64,000 bases of DNA from UBA2233 sp002347965 [NCBI: Nitrospirae bacterium UBA2233] (GTDB taxonomy: Bacteria > UBA2233), in assembly GCA_002347965.1 (NCBI GenBank), contig DDYN01000005.1, positions 21,315 to 85,314 of the forward strand, read 5' to 3'. The translations under genes and the position numbers were made by a program. Below, in pieces: positions 50,705-58,895 of this stretch; positions within the stretch are counted from its first letter, which is position 1; each line of letters opens with the position of its first letter. The notes under the pieces were generated by a model. It worked only from the letters and a program-made list of their open reading frames with translations, was not told the DNA's origin and searched no databases.

Positions 50705-52164
50705 TTCGTGGTTTTTCATGGCCGTCCCTTTCTCGGCTTCTGACTGGGGGTTACGTTGCGATCGACCCCTTCTCAAGCCCGGCCGTTTTTTTGCATGCAA
50801 CGATCGGCTTAAGAGGAGCCCCAAGCTTTTCCGTTTACAGCCAGCAGCACGAAGCAGACGACGGAAGGCCTGACATTGCAGGCCTTCTCGATGCCCTGCC
50901 GCAAGGCTTGGCAAATACCATACGGGATTCAGGAACAGGCGTTTGTATCGTCCTGCCCGCAGAGGTGTTTGCGTTCAGAGGGCTTGCGCTCCCCTTCTCG
51001 AAAACGAGCGATGCCATGAAGGTGGCCCCGCTCGAGCTGGAACCCAGGCTGCTTTGGGGACTTGAGGGGTCTTCTATCGGGCTTGTCCCCAACCGTACTC
51101 CGAAAGGCACTCAGATTCTTGCCGCCGCGATGAAACGTTCCTTCTTGGAAGCCGTCAAAAAAGAAATACGGGAAGCATCGCTTGACAACGCCTTTCTCGA
51201 GTGCGAAGGGTTCGCGCGCCTTCGCGACCTCAACCATACCCTACGGGACAAAAAGGGTGAAACAACACCAAAGGGCCATTTATTCTTCGACCAATCCGCG
51301 TCTGGCGTTCATGTAGGCTTTAGTACGCCATGCCAAGGAAGCGAGCTACAGTTCCTTCCTGCAAAGCCCTATGGAAGCAAGGAAGCGCTTCTTGCCGGCG
51401 CGGCTTACGTCCTTAAATGCCTCCAAGGTGAGCTCAGTATCAGCGTTCCTCTCGTCGTCCGAGCAATGGAAACCGAATGGTACGAAATGTGCGAAAGGGC
51501 CTTTGGAGGAACCTTTCAGGTCGTTCGGCTAGAAGAAGACCCTTCTTGGGGGCACGCCTTTCATCTAAGGGGAGCGCTGCGGGCGTTCTTGGATGCAACT
51601 CCCTCTCCGAAGCCCGTTCCTTTCACGATCGGCAACGGAAACGGCGTCCGTTTGTTGCCCCAGGCTGTTTCGCTCCTTAAAGAGGGAGCGGCGATAGGGG
51701 CCTTTATCTTGCTTCTTTCTGGCTTCCTCACGGCCGCGACGTACATGAAGACCAAGGCAACATACGAGACGCTTGTATCTCAAGAAAGGGCGCTGTTTGC
51801 ACGGGCGTTCCCGCAAGTCCAGCCCGTCATCAACCCCTTGTCCCAGGCAAGAACGCTAGCCACTCAAGAAAGGGACGTTGTGAAGGCATACCTCGGGACG
51901 GTTGGCCCTGCCCCTCTTGGCGTTGCCCTGGAAGCCCTCGCCCAAGCCTTCTTAACCGAAGGCGTGGCCAAACTCTACGAGGCGTCTTACCGGCAAGGAG
52001 AGCTGCGGGTTCTGGCCGTTGCGGAGAGTACAACGGCTTACGAAAAGCTTAAAGTAGCCCTACGCCCTGTCGGCCCGTTCGTAGGCGTACGGTTCGAGAA
52101 TGTCCGTGTCCAGCAAGACGGGGTTGTATTCACGCTATTCCTCAAGCTTTCTCCCGCAATATGA
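50695..52164 (+). CDS. gspL: type II secretion protein GspL
   Basis: A 489-residue protein. The N-terminal cytoplasmic actin-like region covers residues ~1-320 and recruits GspE. A single membrane segment is at about residues 340-358 (AIGAFILLLSGFLTAATYM), and the C-terminal periplasmic ferredoxin-like domain ends in VFTLFLKLSPA. Sequence conservation is low, so the call rests on the layout and its position between gspK and gspM. It overlaps gspM by 4 bases. Confidence 0.85.
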   Translation: MALIRGFSWPSLSRLLTGGYVAIDPFSSPAVFLHATIGLRGAPSFSVYSQQHEADDGRPDIAGLLDALPQGLANTIRDSGTGVCIVLPAEVFAFRGLALPFSKTSDAMKVAPLELEPRLLWGLEGSSIGLVPNRTPKGTQILAAAMKRSFLEAVKKEIREASLDNAFLECEGFARLRDLNHTLRDKKGETTPKGHLFFDQSASGVHVGFSTPCQGSELQFLPAKPYGSKEALLAGAAYVLKCLQGELSISVPLVVRAMETEWYEMCERAFGGTFQVVRLEEDPSWGHAFHLRGALRAFLDATPSPKPVPFTIGNGNGVRLLPQAVSLLKEGAAIGAFILLLSGFLTAATYMKTKATYETLVSQERALFARAFPQVQPVINPLSQARTLATQERDVVKAYLGTVGPAPLGVALEALAQAFLTEGVAKLYEASYRQGELRVLAVAESTTAYEKLKVALRPVGPFVGVRFENVRVQQDGVVFTLFLKLSPAI

Positions 52165-52721
52165 AGCATACCGTCGGTGTACTTAAACAGCGCTTCGAGA
52201 GGCTTTCGCAAAGGGAGCGATGGCTCGTTGAGTTTGCCTTTGGGTTGGCGCTTTTCTTATTTGCGTGGACGAGCGCAATCGAGCCCGCAGTTGCACGGTT
52301 TCAGAGGCTGAAAGGGTCCATTCCTGTAAAACAACGCCAAATTCGAGACTTGGCCGCGAATATCCAGGAGGTCCAGGAGTCGCGCCACAAGATCGCCCAA
52401 ATCCTGTCAAGCGCACAAAAGGCGGCCGGGAAACCCTCCCCTGCGGCTGAAATGCAAGCCGTCATCGCCAAGCTAGAGCTTGGGGAGAACTTGGGCGACA
52501 TGCTTGCAGCGGAGCCAAAACCCTTTCGTGACATCTACTCGGAGCCGCTTGAAGTGCGATTGAGTCAAGTTTCGCCCGAAAAGCTTCTCCTGCTCCTAAG
52601 AGAACTCGACAGCGCCTGGCCGCGCGTCAACGTCCAGAGTTTTTCCGCGAGAAGAAACCGGGAAAATGCCGAAACCCTAGATATTTCGCTAGGAGTGACA
52701 TTCTTAAGGCCAAAAACCTGA
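52161..52721 (+). CDS. gspM: type II secretion protein GspM
   Basis: A 186-residue single-pass membrane protein. The N-terminal RFERLSQRERWLVEFAFGLALFLFAW includes the membrane segment at ~25-42. A coiled-coil stretch follows, then a small periplasmic domain (PLEVRLSQVSPEKLLLLLRELD and NAETLDISLGVTFL). It partners GspL. It is the last gene of the operon; a weak stem-loop (CCGTTT/AAACGG, 52722-52739) lies just after the stop, without a T-tract. Confidence 0.85.
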   Translation: MKHTVGVLKQRFERLSQRERWLVEFAFGLALFLFAWTSAIEPAVARFQRLKGSIPVKQRQIRDLAANIQEVQESRHKIAQILSSAQKAAGKPSPAAEMQAVIAKLELGENLGDMLAAEPKPFRDIYSEPLEVRLSQVSPEKLLLLLRELDSAWPRVNVQSFSARRNRENAETLDISLGVTFLRPKT

Positions 52722-52801
52722 CCGTTTTGCAACAAACGGCTTGAGCGTACCGAATGCAAGCGAGCGAATAAAAACGCGCAAACGAAAAGAGGGTTTACCC
52801 C

Positions 52802-53044
52802 CTAGGCGAGTCGTCTATTCGATTCGATGACGGAGGACCGCTCAGAGTCGTCCGCTGCGTTGACGCCAAAGAAGACCGCCCAAATACCGGCCTGTTCAAT
52901 GTCGCCTTTTAGCCTCTTGGCTACCTATAGACTCCCTTTCCTGTCGAGGTGCGCACCAAACATCGCCCCCCCCTTGGCCGGCTCAAGCGCGGAGGCTTTC
53001 CCAAGCCTACTAGAAACGCCGAGGATTAACGCAAGGCGTTCCAT
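52802..53044 (-). pseudogene. possible small gene interrupted by one in-frame TAG
   Basis: The minus-strand ATG 53044 follows GGGGAGGA by 5 bases. It opens M-E-R-L-A-L-I-L-G-V-S-S-R-L-G-K..., stops at TAG (52925-52927) after 39 codons, then stays open for 40 more codons (V-A-K-R-L-K-G-D-I-E...) up to TAG 52802-52804. The sequence looks protein-like on both sides of the stop. I recognise no family. It could be a decayed gene, a sequencing error, or chance; other genes here use TAG as a normal stop, so recoding is unlikely. Confidence 0.22.
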
Positions 53045-53062
53045 TCGAATCCTCCCCGGCAG

Positions 53063-53091
53063 TTGACTTTCTTTTGCAAAAGGAGGATACT
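53063..53091 (+). promoter_or_regulatory. promoter of the initiator tRNA gene
   Basis: TTGACT (53063-53068), an exact 17-base spacer and GATACT (53086-53091) lie just upstream of the tRNA, with an expected start near 53098, about 14 bases before the mature tRNA 5' end. The -35 is strong and the -10 moderate. Its position and spacing suit a stand-alone tRNA gene. Confidence 0.65.
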
Positions 53092-53111
53092 TAAACAAGA
53101 TGTTTCGAAGG

Positions 53112-53188
53112 CGCGGGGTGGAGCAGTCCGGTAGCTCGCCGGGCTCATAACCCGGAGGTCGGTGGTTCAAATCCACCCCCCGCTACCA
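53112..53188 (+). tRNA. initiator tRNA-fMet (anticodon CAT)
   Basis: A 77-base cloverleaf with encoded CCA. It has the initiator marks: three G-C pairs in the anticodon stem next to the loop (CGGG-CTCATAA-CCCG), the D-arm GAGCAGTCCGGTAGCTC, and a mismatch at the end of the acceptor stem. That mismatch is C1-U72 rather than the common C1-A72; the remaining acceptor pairs are intact. The lack of pairing at 1-72 is what formylation and peptidyl-tRNA hydrolase resistance need. Confidence 0.95.
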
Positions 53189-53194
53189 ATCCCC

Positions 53195-53923
53195 TCAAAA
53201 GGCCGCATCCCACGAGAGCACCCCTAAGGGGGCCGCTCTTTCAAGAAGCTTTCTTTTGTGCTCAAACTCCAGTATTTCTGCCGCTTTCTCAAAACGCTCC
53301 AGGGCAATCGGGTACTCCAGCAACATCTGTTTTTCAAGCGTGCTGATCGGCATGCTCGAACACGCCGCGTTCACGAAGTCTTCTTCGTCTAGCTCGAAGG
53401 TCATGTCGAGCAACTCTAGAATCCACTCGACATGGCCCTCTTGATCTTCGGAAAGCCTGTAGATGTCCAGAAACAGCTCCTCCATAAGCGTCCTTAACTT
53501 GCGCATTCTTGGGGCATAGCCGGAGACCTGACGATCGTTGAGCACCTGTACGACAAAAATCGGAAAGGGATAATCTGCCACTTCGCGCTGCACGCGGAAG
53601 CGCTGAGTGCCCACGAACGTGATTGCGTACTTCGCCTCCTCGAGCAGCTTGACTTGGGAGACCATCCCAAGGCACCCCACCTCGTACCAACCCTCCTCAA
53701 GGTTCTTGGCAAGGCCAGGAAGCGTCTTTTTGAGCAGAATCCCGACCTGTTCTCCCCGCTCGAGTGCTTGCTCTGCCATGGCGATGTCCGAAGGCTGGGA
53801 GGTGACGATCGAGACCGTACTGCCCGGGAAGAGTACGTAAGATGCCGTGAACATAACGGGAACAACCCGAACCGAATCCTCTAGCTCTGCCTCGTCCTCA
53901 AAACCCTGCAAAGGTATAAACAT
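53195..53923 (-). CDS. stand-alone Lon N-terminal (LAN) domain protein
   Basis: A 242-residue protein matching the substrate-recognition domain of Lon protease without ATPase or protease domains. Visible patterns are VRVVPVMFTASYVLFPGSTVSI, EVGCLGMVSQVKLLEEAKYAITFVGTQRFRV and a helical second half ending EILEFEHKRKLLER. Such proteins are widespread and may bind misfolded proteins or act as adaptors; the function is not settled. It is the last gene of the glycosyltransferase block, 42 bases after the epimerase. Confidence 0.82.
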   Translation of the reverse strand: MFIPLQGFEDEAELEDSVRVVPVMFTASYVLFPGSTVSIVTSQPSDIAMAEQALERGEQVGILLKKTLPGLAKNLEEGWYEVGCLGMVSQVKLLEEAKYAITFVGTQRFRVQREVADYPFPIFVVQVLNDRQVSGYAPRMRKLRTLMEELFLDIYRLSEDQEGHVEWILELLDMTFELDEEDFVNAACSSMPISTLEKQMLLEYPIALERFEKAAEILEFEHKRKLLERAAPLGVLSWDAAF

Positions 53924-53965
53924 ACCTCAAGACCTCCGTTAAATTCTCGCAAAACACTGCGGCGT

Positions 53966-54982
53966 TTAGGGGTTTACGCGTTTATTATACCACCGAACAA
54001 AATCGCTCAACCCTTCTTTAAGCCCGACCTTTGGGCAATACCCGAACTGCTCCCGCGCCTTTTTGATGTCGGCCCATGTTTGAAAAAGTTCGCCAGGAGG
54101 GGCGGGAACGAGTCGAACGTCGGCCTTCTTGTTCGTAGCCTCCTCGAGGGCCTCGATAAGGGCAAACAAAGAGACAGGATGCGAGGTTCCAAGGTTATAG
54201 GTTTGCACGACGCCCGGCTGGATGGACAGCTCGATCGCGCCACGAATTCCTGCGACGACATCCAAGACGTGCGTAAAATCACGCCGCATGCTCCCATCGC
54301 CAAAGATGGTGAGCGGACGGTCATGGAGAAGTTGATTAAGGAACTTATGGATGGCCATTTCTGGGCGCTGCCTCGGACCGTAAACAGTGAAAGGCCGGAG
54401 CACGATACCGGATAGGCCGTAAAGGCGAGCGTAGAGGGCAAAAAAACGCTCTGCCATAAGCTTGCTCATGCCGTAGGGAGAGCCCGGGTTTAGCTCGGGA
54501 TCGTCCTCAAAAAAACGGCCTGGCTTATTGCCGTAGACCGAGGACGAGGAAACGTAAACGACCTTACGGACACCGGCTTCCTTCGCCTCTGCAAGAAGGC
54601 TCACAAACCCCTCTACGTTGGCCTGAATGTACCCCACAGGGTCGAGGAGGGAAGGCCGAACCCCTGCCCTTGCAGCCAAATCTACGATGCAGCCAACTGC
54701 GTTGGCCGAGAATATCGTCTTAATGAGAGGCCGGTTGTGCGTATCGCCGAGTATAAACCGGAACGCTGTCCCTTTAGACCTGGCGAGCTTCGACAGGATC
54801 GACAGGTTTTCTAGCCTAAGCATCGGGTTGTAGGTGCTTTTGTCTAAATTGTCTAGAGCGAGCACTGGAACACCGTCGCCTAGCAAGCTCTCGACGAGGT
54901 GCGACCCGATAAAACCAAGACCACCCGTTACGAACGTCCATGGCCTGCTTGAAATTGGCGCGTTATCGCTGCCGAAGACCAC
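53966..54982 (-). CDS. NAD-dependent sugar epimerase (GalE / UDP-glucuronate 4-epimerase type)
   Basis: An extended short-chain dehydrogenase of ~338 residues. It has NAD-binding FVTGGLGFIGSHLVESLL, DLAARAGVRPSLLDP, the catalytic YxxxK in SPYGMSKLMAERF with upstream VSSSSVYGN, RPFTVYGPRQRPEMA and FGDGSMRRDFTHVLDV. The AARAGVR and GPRQRPEMAI motifs favour a UDP-glucuronate 4-epimerase-like enzyme. I use GTG 54982 because GGGAG precedes it; TTG 54988 and ATG 55021 (59 bases inside the upstream gene) are alternatives. It supplies a nucleotide sugar, probably for the neighbouring glycosyltransferase. Confidence 0.85.
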   Translation of the reverse strand: MVFGSDNAPISSRPWTFVTGGLGFIGSHLVESLLGDGVPVLALDNLDKSTYNPMLRLENLSILSKLARSKGTAFRFILGDTHNRPLIKTIFSANAVGCIVDLAARAGVRPSLLDPVGYIQANVEGFVSLLAEAKEAGVRKVVYVSSSSVYGNKPGRFFEDDPELNPGSPYGMSKLMAERFFALYARLYGLSGIVLRPFTVYGPRQRPEMAIHKFLNQLLHDRPLTIFGDGSMRRDFTHVLDVVAGIRGAIELSIQPGVVQTYNLGTSHPVSLFALIEALEEATNKKADVRLVPAPPGELFQTWADIKKAREQFGYCPKVGLKEGLSDFVRWYNKRVNP

Positions 54983-55958
54983 TCTCAATTCTCCCGTCTT
55001 CTGTTCTTCCAAACCCAGCAAGGTAAAGGATGCCTCCTATCGAGGCGCCGAGCAGCAAAACCAGCAACCAAAGCAGGCTCAACGCCGTCGCGCTATTCAG
55101 CGGAACTCCCGCGGCCCGAAGACAAAGCACGTATCCACCCTCCCTAAGGCCGATTCCAGAGACGGTCACGGGCAACATGCTCACCAACGAAACAAGAGCC
55201 ACAAAGAACACGTAGTACAAAAAGCCCACGTGCAACCCGAGCCCAACCCCCAAGAGATAATGGGCAAACCCGAACCCCGCGTAAAACACGAGGGAAAAAG
55301 CGTAGGCCCAAAGAAGCGGGGCTAAAGAGCCGGACATCCCTTCAAGCCAACGAAGGCGTTTGCCCAAAAGCCCGAACACAAGAACCCCGACGACACCTAG
55401 CATGCCCACCAGGACAGCCATGGCCTTATTTTGCAATAACCCTCCCACCAAAGGGAGAGAGGCCAGCACCTCGGCATCCGTCAGAAGGTATGCAACGCCC
55501 AAAACGGACAAAAGCCCAAACCCTCCCGTGGCCCTTTCCAGGAAAACGCTTGCTGCGCTTTCTTTAACCTTTCCAGTCCTTGCCGAAAAATACCACACCC
55601 TGGCAACGTCTCCGCCGACGGTTGTGGGAAGAAACATCGAAAAAAACATCCCGATGTAATAAAGAATCACGTACAAGCCTAGCCCATACCGGATGCCTGG
55701 CAGGAGCGATTCCGCGATGATCTTCCATTTTAACGCGCACAATGCCTGAGCGACGAGGTACATCAGCAAGGAAGCCACGACGAAAGGGATCAGTTTAGGC
55801 TTAAGCAAATCGAGCACATCCAAAACGGGAATACTCTTAAAGAGCAGCCAGACAAGCAGAACACTCACCCCGAACCGCGCTGTAAAGCGGGTCAGACTCC
55901 GATATCTAGCCCTAGCCGAACGTGTCTTGGGCTGCACGGAGGATATTTCGGACGGCAT
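54963..55958 (-). CDS. flippase-like integral membrane protein (LPG_synthase_TM family)
   Basis: A 331-residue protein with about eight membrane segments. Family marks are FFSMFLPTTVGGDVARVWYFS, ASVFLERATGGFGLL and LPVTVSGIGLREGGYVLCL. This is the membrane domain found in MprF and in AglD-type proteins, often encoded next to GT2 glycosyltransferases and thought to move lipid-linked sugars or lipids across the membrane. It overlaps the GT2 gene by 47 bases, so the start could be a little downstream, and it overlaps the epimerase start. Confidence 0.85.
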   Translation of the reverse strand: MPSEISSVQPKTRSARARYRSLTRFTARFGVSVLLVWLLFKSIPVLDVLDLLKPKLIPFVVASLLMYLVAQALCALKWKIIAESLLPGIRYGLGLYVILYYIGMFFSMFLPTTVGGDVARVWYFSARTGKVKESAASVFLERATGGFGLLSVLGVAYLLTDAEVLASLPLVGGLLQNKAMAVLVGMLGVVGVLVFGLLGKRLRWLEGMSGSLAPLLWAYAFSLVFYAGFGFAHYLLGVGLGLHVGFLYYVFFVALVSLVSMLPVTVSGIGLREGGYVLCLRAAGVPLNSATALSLLWLLVLLLGASIGGILYLAGFGRTEDGRIESGLRQR

Positions 55959-56892
55959 AGGGGCGTTTCCCGGAGTTGAGAAGTTGACTTCTTAGACAAA
56001 GTTCGGCAACGATTCCAAGAAGAAAAACCTGAAGGCCGCCAAGAATCAATAGGACCCCGAACAGAAGGAGCGGCCTGTTACCGATGTCGGCATGCCAGAG
56101 GACCTTGTAAGCGGCAAGCCCCGAATCGATCGCCAGTCCGGAAAGTACCATGACAAAGCCGGCAACCCCGAAAAAATGGAGAGGGCTTGTGGCGAACGAT
56201 TGGATATAAAGAAGGACGAGCAGGTCTACGAGCACCTTGAGCACGCGGTTGAGCCCGTACTTGCTCTTCCCGGCATGCCTTGGGTGGTGCCTTACCTCGA
56301 CTTCTTGAATCTTCGCGCCGGCAAGCGCGCACAAAACGGGCAGGAACCTGTGAAGCTCTCCGTAGACGAGGATTTCCTGAAGAATCTCCCTTTTATAGGC
56401 CTTAAGCGAACAGCCAAGGTCACGAACCGGAACACCCGTAGCCTTGGAAATCAGCCAGTTGGCTATCTTAGATGGCAGCTTCCTTGTCAAGAAGCGGTCT
56501 TTACGCTTAGCACGAACCCCGCTCACCATGTCGCACCCGGTGCGCTCGAGTACCTCCAAAACCTTTGGGATGTCTTGAGGGTCGTTTTGGAGGTCTGCAT
56601 CCATCGTCACTATAAAATCGCCCTTAGCCTCATTGAAACCAGACTGGAGGGCGGCACTTTGGCCAAAGTTCCTGCGTAACCGAACAACCGTTACGCGCCT
56701 GTCGGCTTCGTGGATTTCCTCGAGAATCGCGAAGCTCCCATCCTCGCTCCCGTCGTCAATGTATAGAATTTCATAAGGCCTGCCCATACGGCCGAGCACA
56801 GCGCTCAAACGCTCGTGCAAAGCCTTAAGGTTGGCCTCTTCATCCTTTAGGGGGATGACAACGCTCAGAAAAAGACAAGCGGGCTCTGACAA
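55912..56892 (-). CDS. GT2 polyprenyl-phosphate glycosyltransferase (DPM1/ArnC-like)
   Basis: A 326-residue protein. The N-terminal GT-A domain has SVVIPLKDEEANL, ILYIDDGSEDGS, VRLRRNFGQSAALQSGFNEAKGDFIVTMDADLQNDP and the GCSLKAYKREIL acceptor region. Two C-terminal membrane segments follow (FFGVAGFVMVLSGLAI and LLLFGVLLILGGLQVFLLG). It probably puts a sugar on undecaprenyl phosphate. The flippase-like protein and epimerase downstream fit a lipid-linked sugar pathway for envelope decoration. Donor sugar unknown. Confidence 0.9.
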   Translation of the reverse strand: MSEPACLFLSVVIPLKDEEANLKALHERLSAVLGRMGRPYEILYIDDGSEDGSFAILEEIHEADRRVTVVRLRRNFGQSAALQSGFNEAKGDFIVTMDADLQNDPQDIPKVLEVLERTGCDMVSGVRAKRKDRFLTRKLPSKIANWLISKATGVPVRDLGCSLKAYKREILQEILVYGELHRFLPVLCALAGAKIQEVEVRHHPRHAGKSKYGLNRVLKVLVDLLVLLYIQSFATSPLHFFGVAGFVMVLSGLAIDSGLAAYKVLWHADIGNRPLLLFGVLLILGGLQVFLLGIVAELCLRSQLLNSGKRPYAVRNILRAAQDTFG

Positions 56893-57003
56893 GCTTGTTT
56901 AGCCTACGAAGGTTCCGTTTGGATTCTTATCGCAGGGTGTTGCGATTCTTCATGAAGTACTTTAGCCTATCGTTAAGCGGTTGATCAAGAAGGAGTGCTA
57001 TAG

Positions 57004-57450
57004 ATGGTCAAACACCTGCTTTTTTGCTCTGACGGGTCTCGGTGTGCCGACAAGGCCAGAAAAACGGCTTGTCATTTGCATGAGGTCTTCGGATGCAAGG
57101 TATCGGTCGTCTGCGTGGCCGACATCCCAGACGATCTCAAAGAAACGGAAATCTTCAAAGATGAGCATTCCCGCGAGATCCTAAAGCGGTACTCGAGCGG
57201 GCTTGTTGCCTGGGGAAAGGGGGTTCTGGAAAGAGACAGGGTTTTTTTGGAAGAAAAGGGCGTGCAGGCGGCCTACTACCTCGAGAAGGGAGCGCCTACC
57301 CAAGCCATTGTGCGGTTTGCTAAAGACAAAGACGTCGATTTGATCGTGATCGGGTCCAGAGGCCTGTCCGAAATGACAAGCCACCTCATGGGTAGCGTGT
57401 CGGATGGAATCAACCATAAGGCCGCCTGCAGCGTCTTGATCGTTCATTAA
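57004..57450 (+). CDS. universal stress protein (UspA family)
   Basis: A 148-residue single Usp domain. It has HLLFCSDGSRCADKARKTA at the start and the ATP-binding motif G-2x-G-9x-G-(S/T) as GSRGLSEMTSHLMGSVSD near residues 118-135, ending in CSVLIVH, so it probably binds ATP. It has an AAGGAG ribosome site 8 bases before the ATG. It is divergent from the GT2 gene and 20 bases ahead of the eIF2B/MtnA-like gene, with which it is probably co-transcribed. Confidence 0.92.
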   Translation: MVKHLLFCSDGSRCADKARKTACHLHEVFGCKVSVVCVADIPDDLKETEIFKDEHSREILKRYSSGLVAWGKGVLERDRVFLEEKGVQAAYYLEKGAPTQAIVRFAKDKDVDLIVIGSRGLSEMTSHLMGSVSDGINHKAACSVLIVH

Positions 57451-57470
57451 CGCAAAACGAAGGAAGGCCT

Positions 57471-58895
57471 ATGCCGAACACACCGGCGCTGTTCGAGCCC
57501 GTCCGATTCGACGGAAAACAACTCCGCTTGCTAGACGAAACCCGCCTACCCGAGCAGGAGGCCTGGGTTTCAATCGAAGGGCTGCGAGGACTCCTCCAGG
57601 CCGTAGAACGAATGCAAACTCGAGCGTTCGGGCAAGTACTCGCCCTGGCCTACGGGCTTATCCTTGGCGAGCGGGAGGGGTTCAGCCCACAGCAGGTTAT
57701 CCAGGCGTTTGCAAGCGCAAGGCCGACATTTCCGTTTGGTGGAATCGGAAGACAGATTATCTCCAATGTCCAGCCAGGCACGGGCATTTCCGAGGCTGCC
57801 CTTTCGTTCATCCAGGCCACGCTCAAAATAAGGCGTACGCGCGCAGAAAGGCTTGCAGAGCTCCTCCCGGACCCAGCATACCTTTTGACCCATTGCCATG
57901 TCAGCGGAGAGCTCGGGCTGGCGCTGGCGATCGCCAAAGAGGCGGGAAAACGGGTCAAGGCATACCCGACGCTCACGCGCCCCTACGGCCAAGGTGTCCG
58001 TCTTAGCGCTCCGGAGTTTTTCTCGCTGGGAATCGAGACCGAGCTCGTGGCGGACAACGCCGTGTTGCAAATCGTTGCGAGTGGGAAGGTGAACCTGGTC
58101 GTGATCGGCTCGGACAGGTCAAACCAGCAAGGGGACATCCTCAACAAGGTTGGCTCGTACACGGTTGCGTTCCTCGCCAAGGCGTTCCACGTGCCCCTAT
58201 TCGCGCTCATCCAGGAGATGGGAGCAGACAAGACCTTCCCCGCTCCACTTCCGATTGAGTTCCGGGACCCGAAAGAGGCCGAGCCACCAAAATTGACTGT
58301 ACCGGTAGAGTACCTTTACCCGTCCTTCGACGTGGTCCCAGGGCATCTTATCGCCAAACGCATAGGGTTTTTCGGCGTTTACGACCCTCCGCCGGTCATG
58401 AGCGATGACAGCCTGACGCCTTTCCGTATCGAGGTGCAAGCAAATAAACGCATCCCGAGCGCCTTAAGCCTCGTGGTCGGCCATCCGGCAAGGGATGAAA
58501 CGGGTCGCTTAATCAAACGCCTTCGGGCGGTCGAAAGGCCCGTTTTGGTCCTCGAAGACCTCCCGGCATTGGGAGGGGTTACGCTTGCCGGCCGCCTCCG
58601 CCAAGAAGGCCTGGAGACCTACTTGGCCTGTGATTTGATGGCCGGGTTCTTCTTCGAGGCTGGCATGGTGGCCGGCGTCCATGCGGGCATCCTCCAGGGC
58701 GCTCAAGGGCGTCTATCCAAGGGCGCAGCATCGGCGAGCCTCCTTGCAAAAACCTACGGCATCCCTTTGGAGGCGTTTGGAGCGGAACTCTACGGCACAA
58801 AAGAGGAGAACCTGTTTCGTATGTTCGGGGCACCGACGTTCGAGGGCAAAATTCCTGTATTCCCTGGAAAGCCTTTTGAACGCCTCCCTTTATGA
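57471..58895 (+). CDS. eIF2B/MtnA-like protein with a tandem Rossmann repeat
   Basis: A 474-residue protein. Residues ~20-265 match the eIF2B/methylthioribose-1-phosphate isomerase family: LTHCHVSGELGLALAI with the Cys of the MtnA catalytic pair, RVKAYPTLTRPYGQGVRLSAPEFFSLGIE, VIGSDRSNQQGDILNKVGSYTVAFLAK with the catalytic-type Asp, and PLFALIQEMGADKTF. Residues ~330-460 look like a second, degenerate copy (RPVLVLEDLPALGGVTLAGRLRQEGLETYLACD ... QGAQGRLSKGAASASLLAKTYGIPLEAF) that has lost the Asp. Sugar-phosphate isomerase activity on MTR-1-P or a related compound is possible but unproven. I know of no named family with this layout. Confidence 0.72.
   Translation: MPNTPALFEPVRFDGKQLRLLDETRLPEQEAWVSIEGLRGLLQAVERMQTRAFGQVLALAYGLILGEREGFSPQQVIQAFASARPTFPFGGIGRQIISNVQPGTGISEAALSFIQATLKIRRTRAERLAELLPDPAYLLTHCHVSGELGLALAIAKEAGKRVKAYPTLTRPYGQGVRLSAPEFFSLGIETELVADNAVLQIVASGKVNLVVIGSDRSNQQGDILNKVGSYTVAFLAKAFHVPLFALIQEMGADKTFPAPLPIEFRDPKEAEPPKLTVPVEYLYPSFDVVPGHLIAKRIGFFGVYDPPPVMSDDSLTPFRIEVQANKRIPSALSLVVGHPARDETGRLIKRLRAVERPVLVLEDLPALGGVTLAGRLRQEGLETYLACDLMAGFFFEAGMVAGVHAGILQGAQGRLSKGAASASLLAKTYGIPLEAFGAELYGTKEENLFRMFGAPTFEGKIPVFPGKPFERLPL

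Larger units (their letters stand above)
52722..53111. other. 390-bp region without a convincing gene
   Basis: Between gspM and the initiator tRNA. It starts with a weak stem-loop (52722-52739) and ends with the tRNA promoter. On the minus strand an 80-codon frame (53044 to 52802) starts at an ATG with a GGGGAGGA ribosome site but is interrupted by one TAG at 52925-52927; it is listed separately as a possible pseudogene. I see no other RNA gene, repeat or mobile-element mark. Confidence 0.6.

Noticed and set aside
52925-53176. 83-residue minus-strand frame covering the initiator tRNA
   Set aside because: Its first ~44 residues are the complement of the tRNA and its flank. Only the part from ATG 53044 is considered, as a possible pseudogene.
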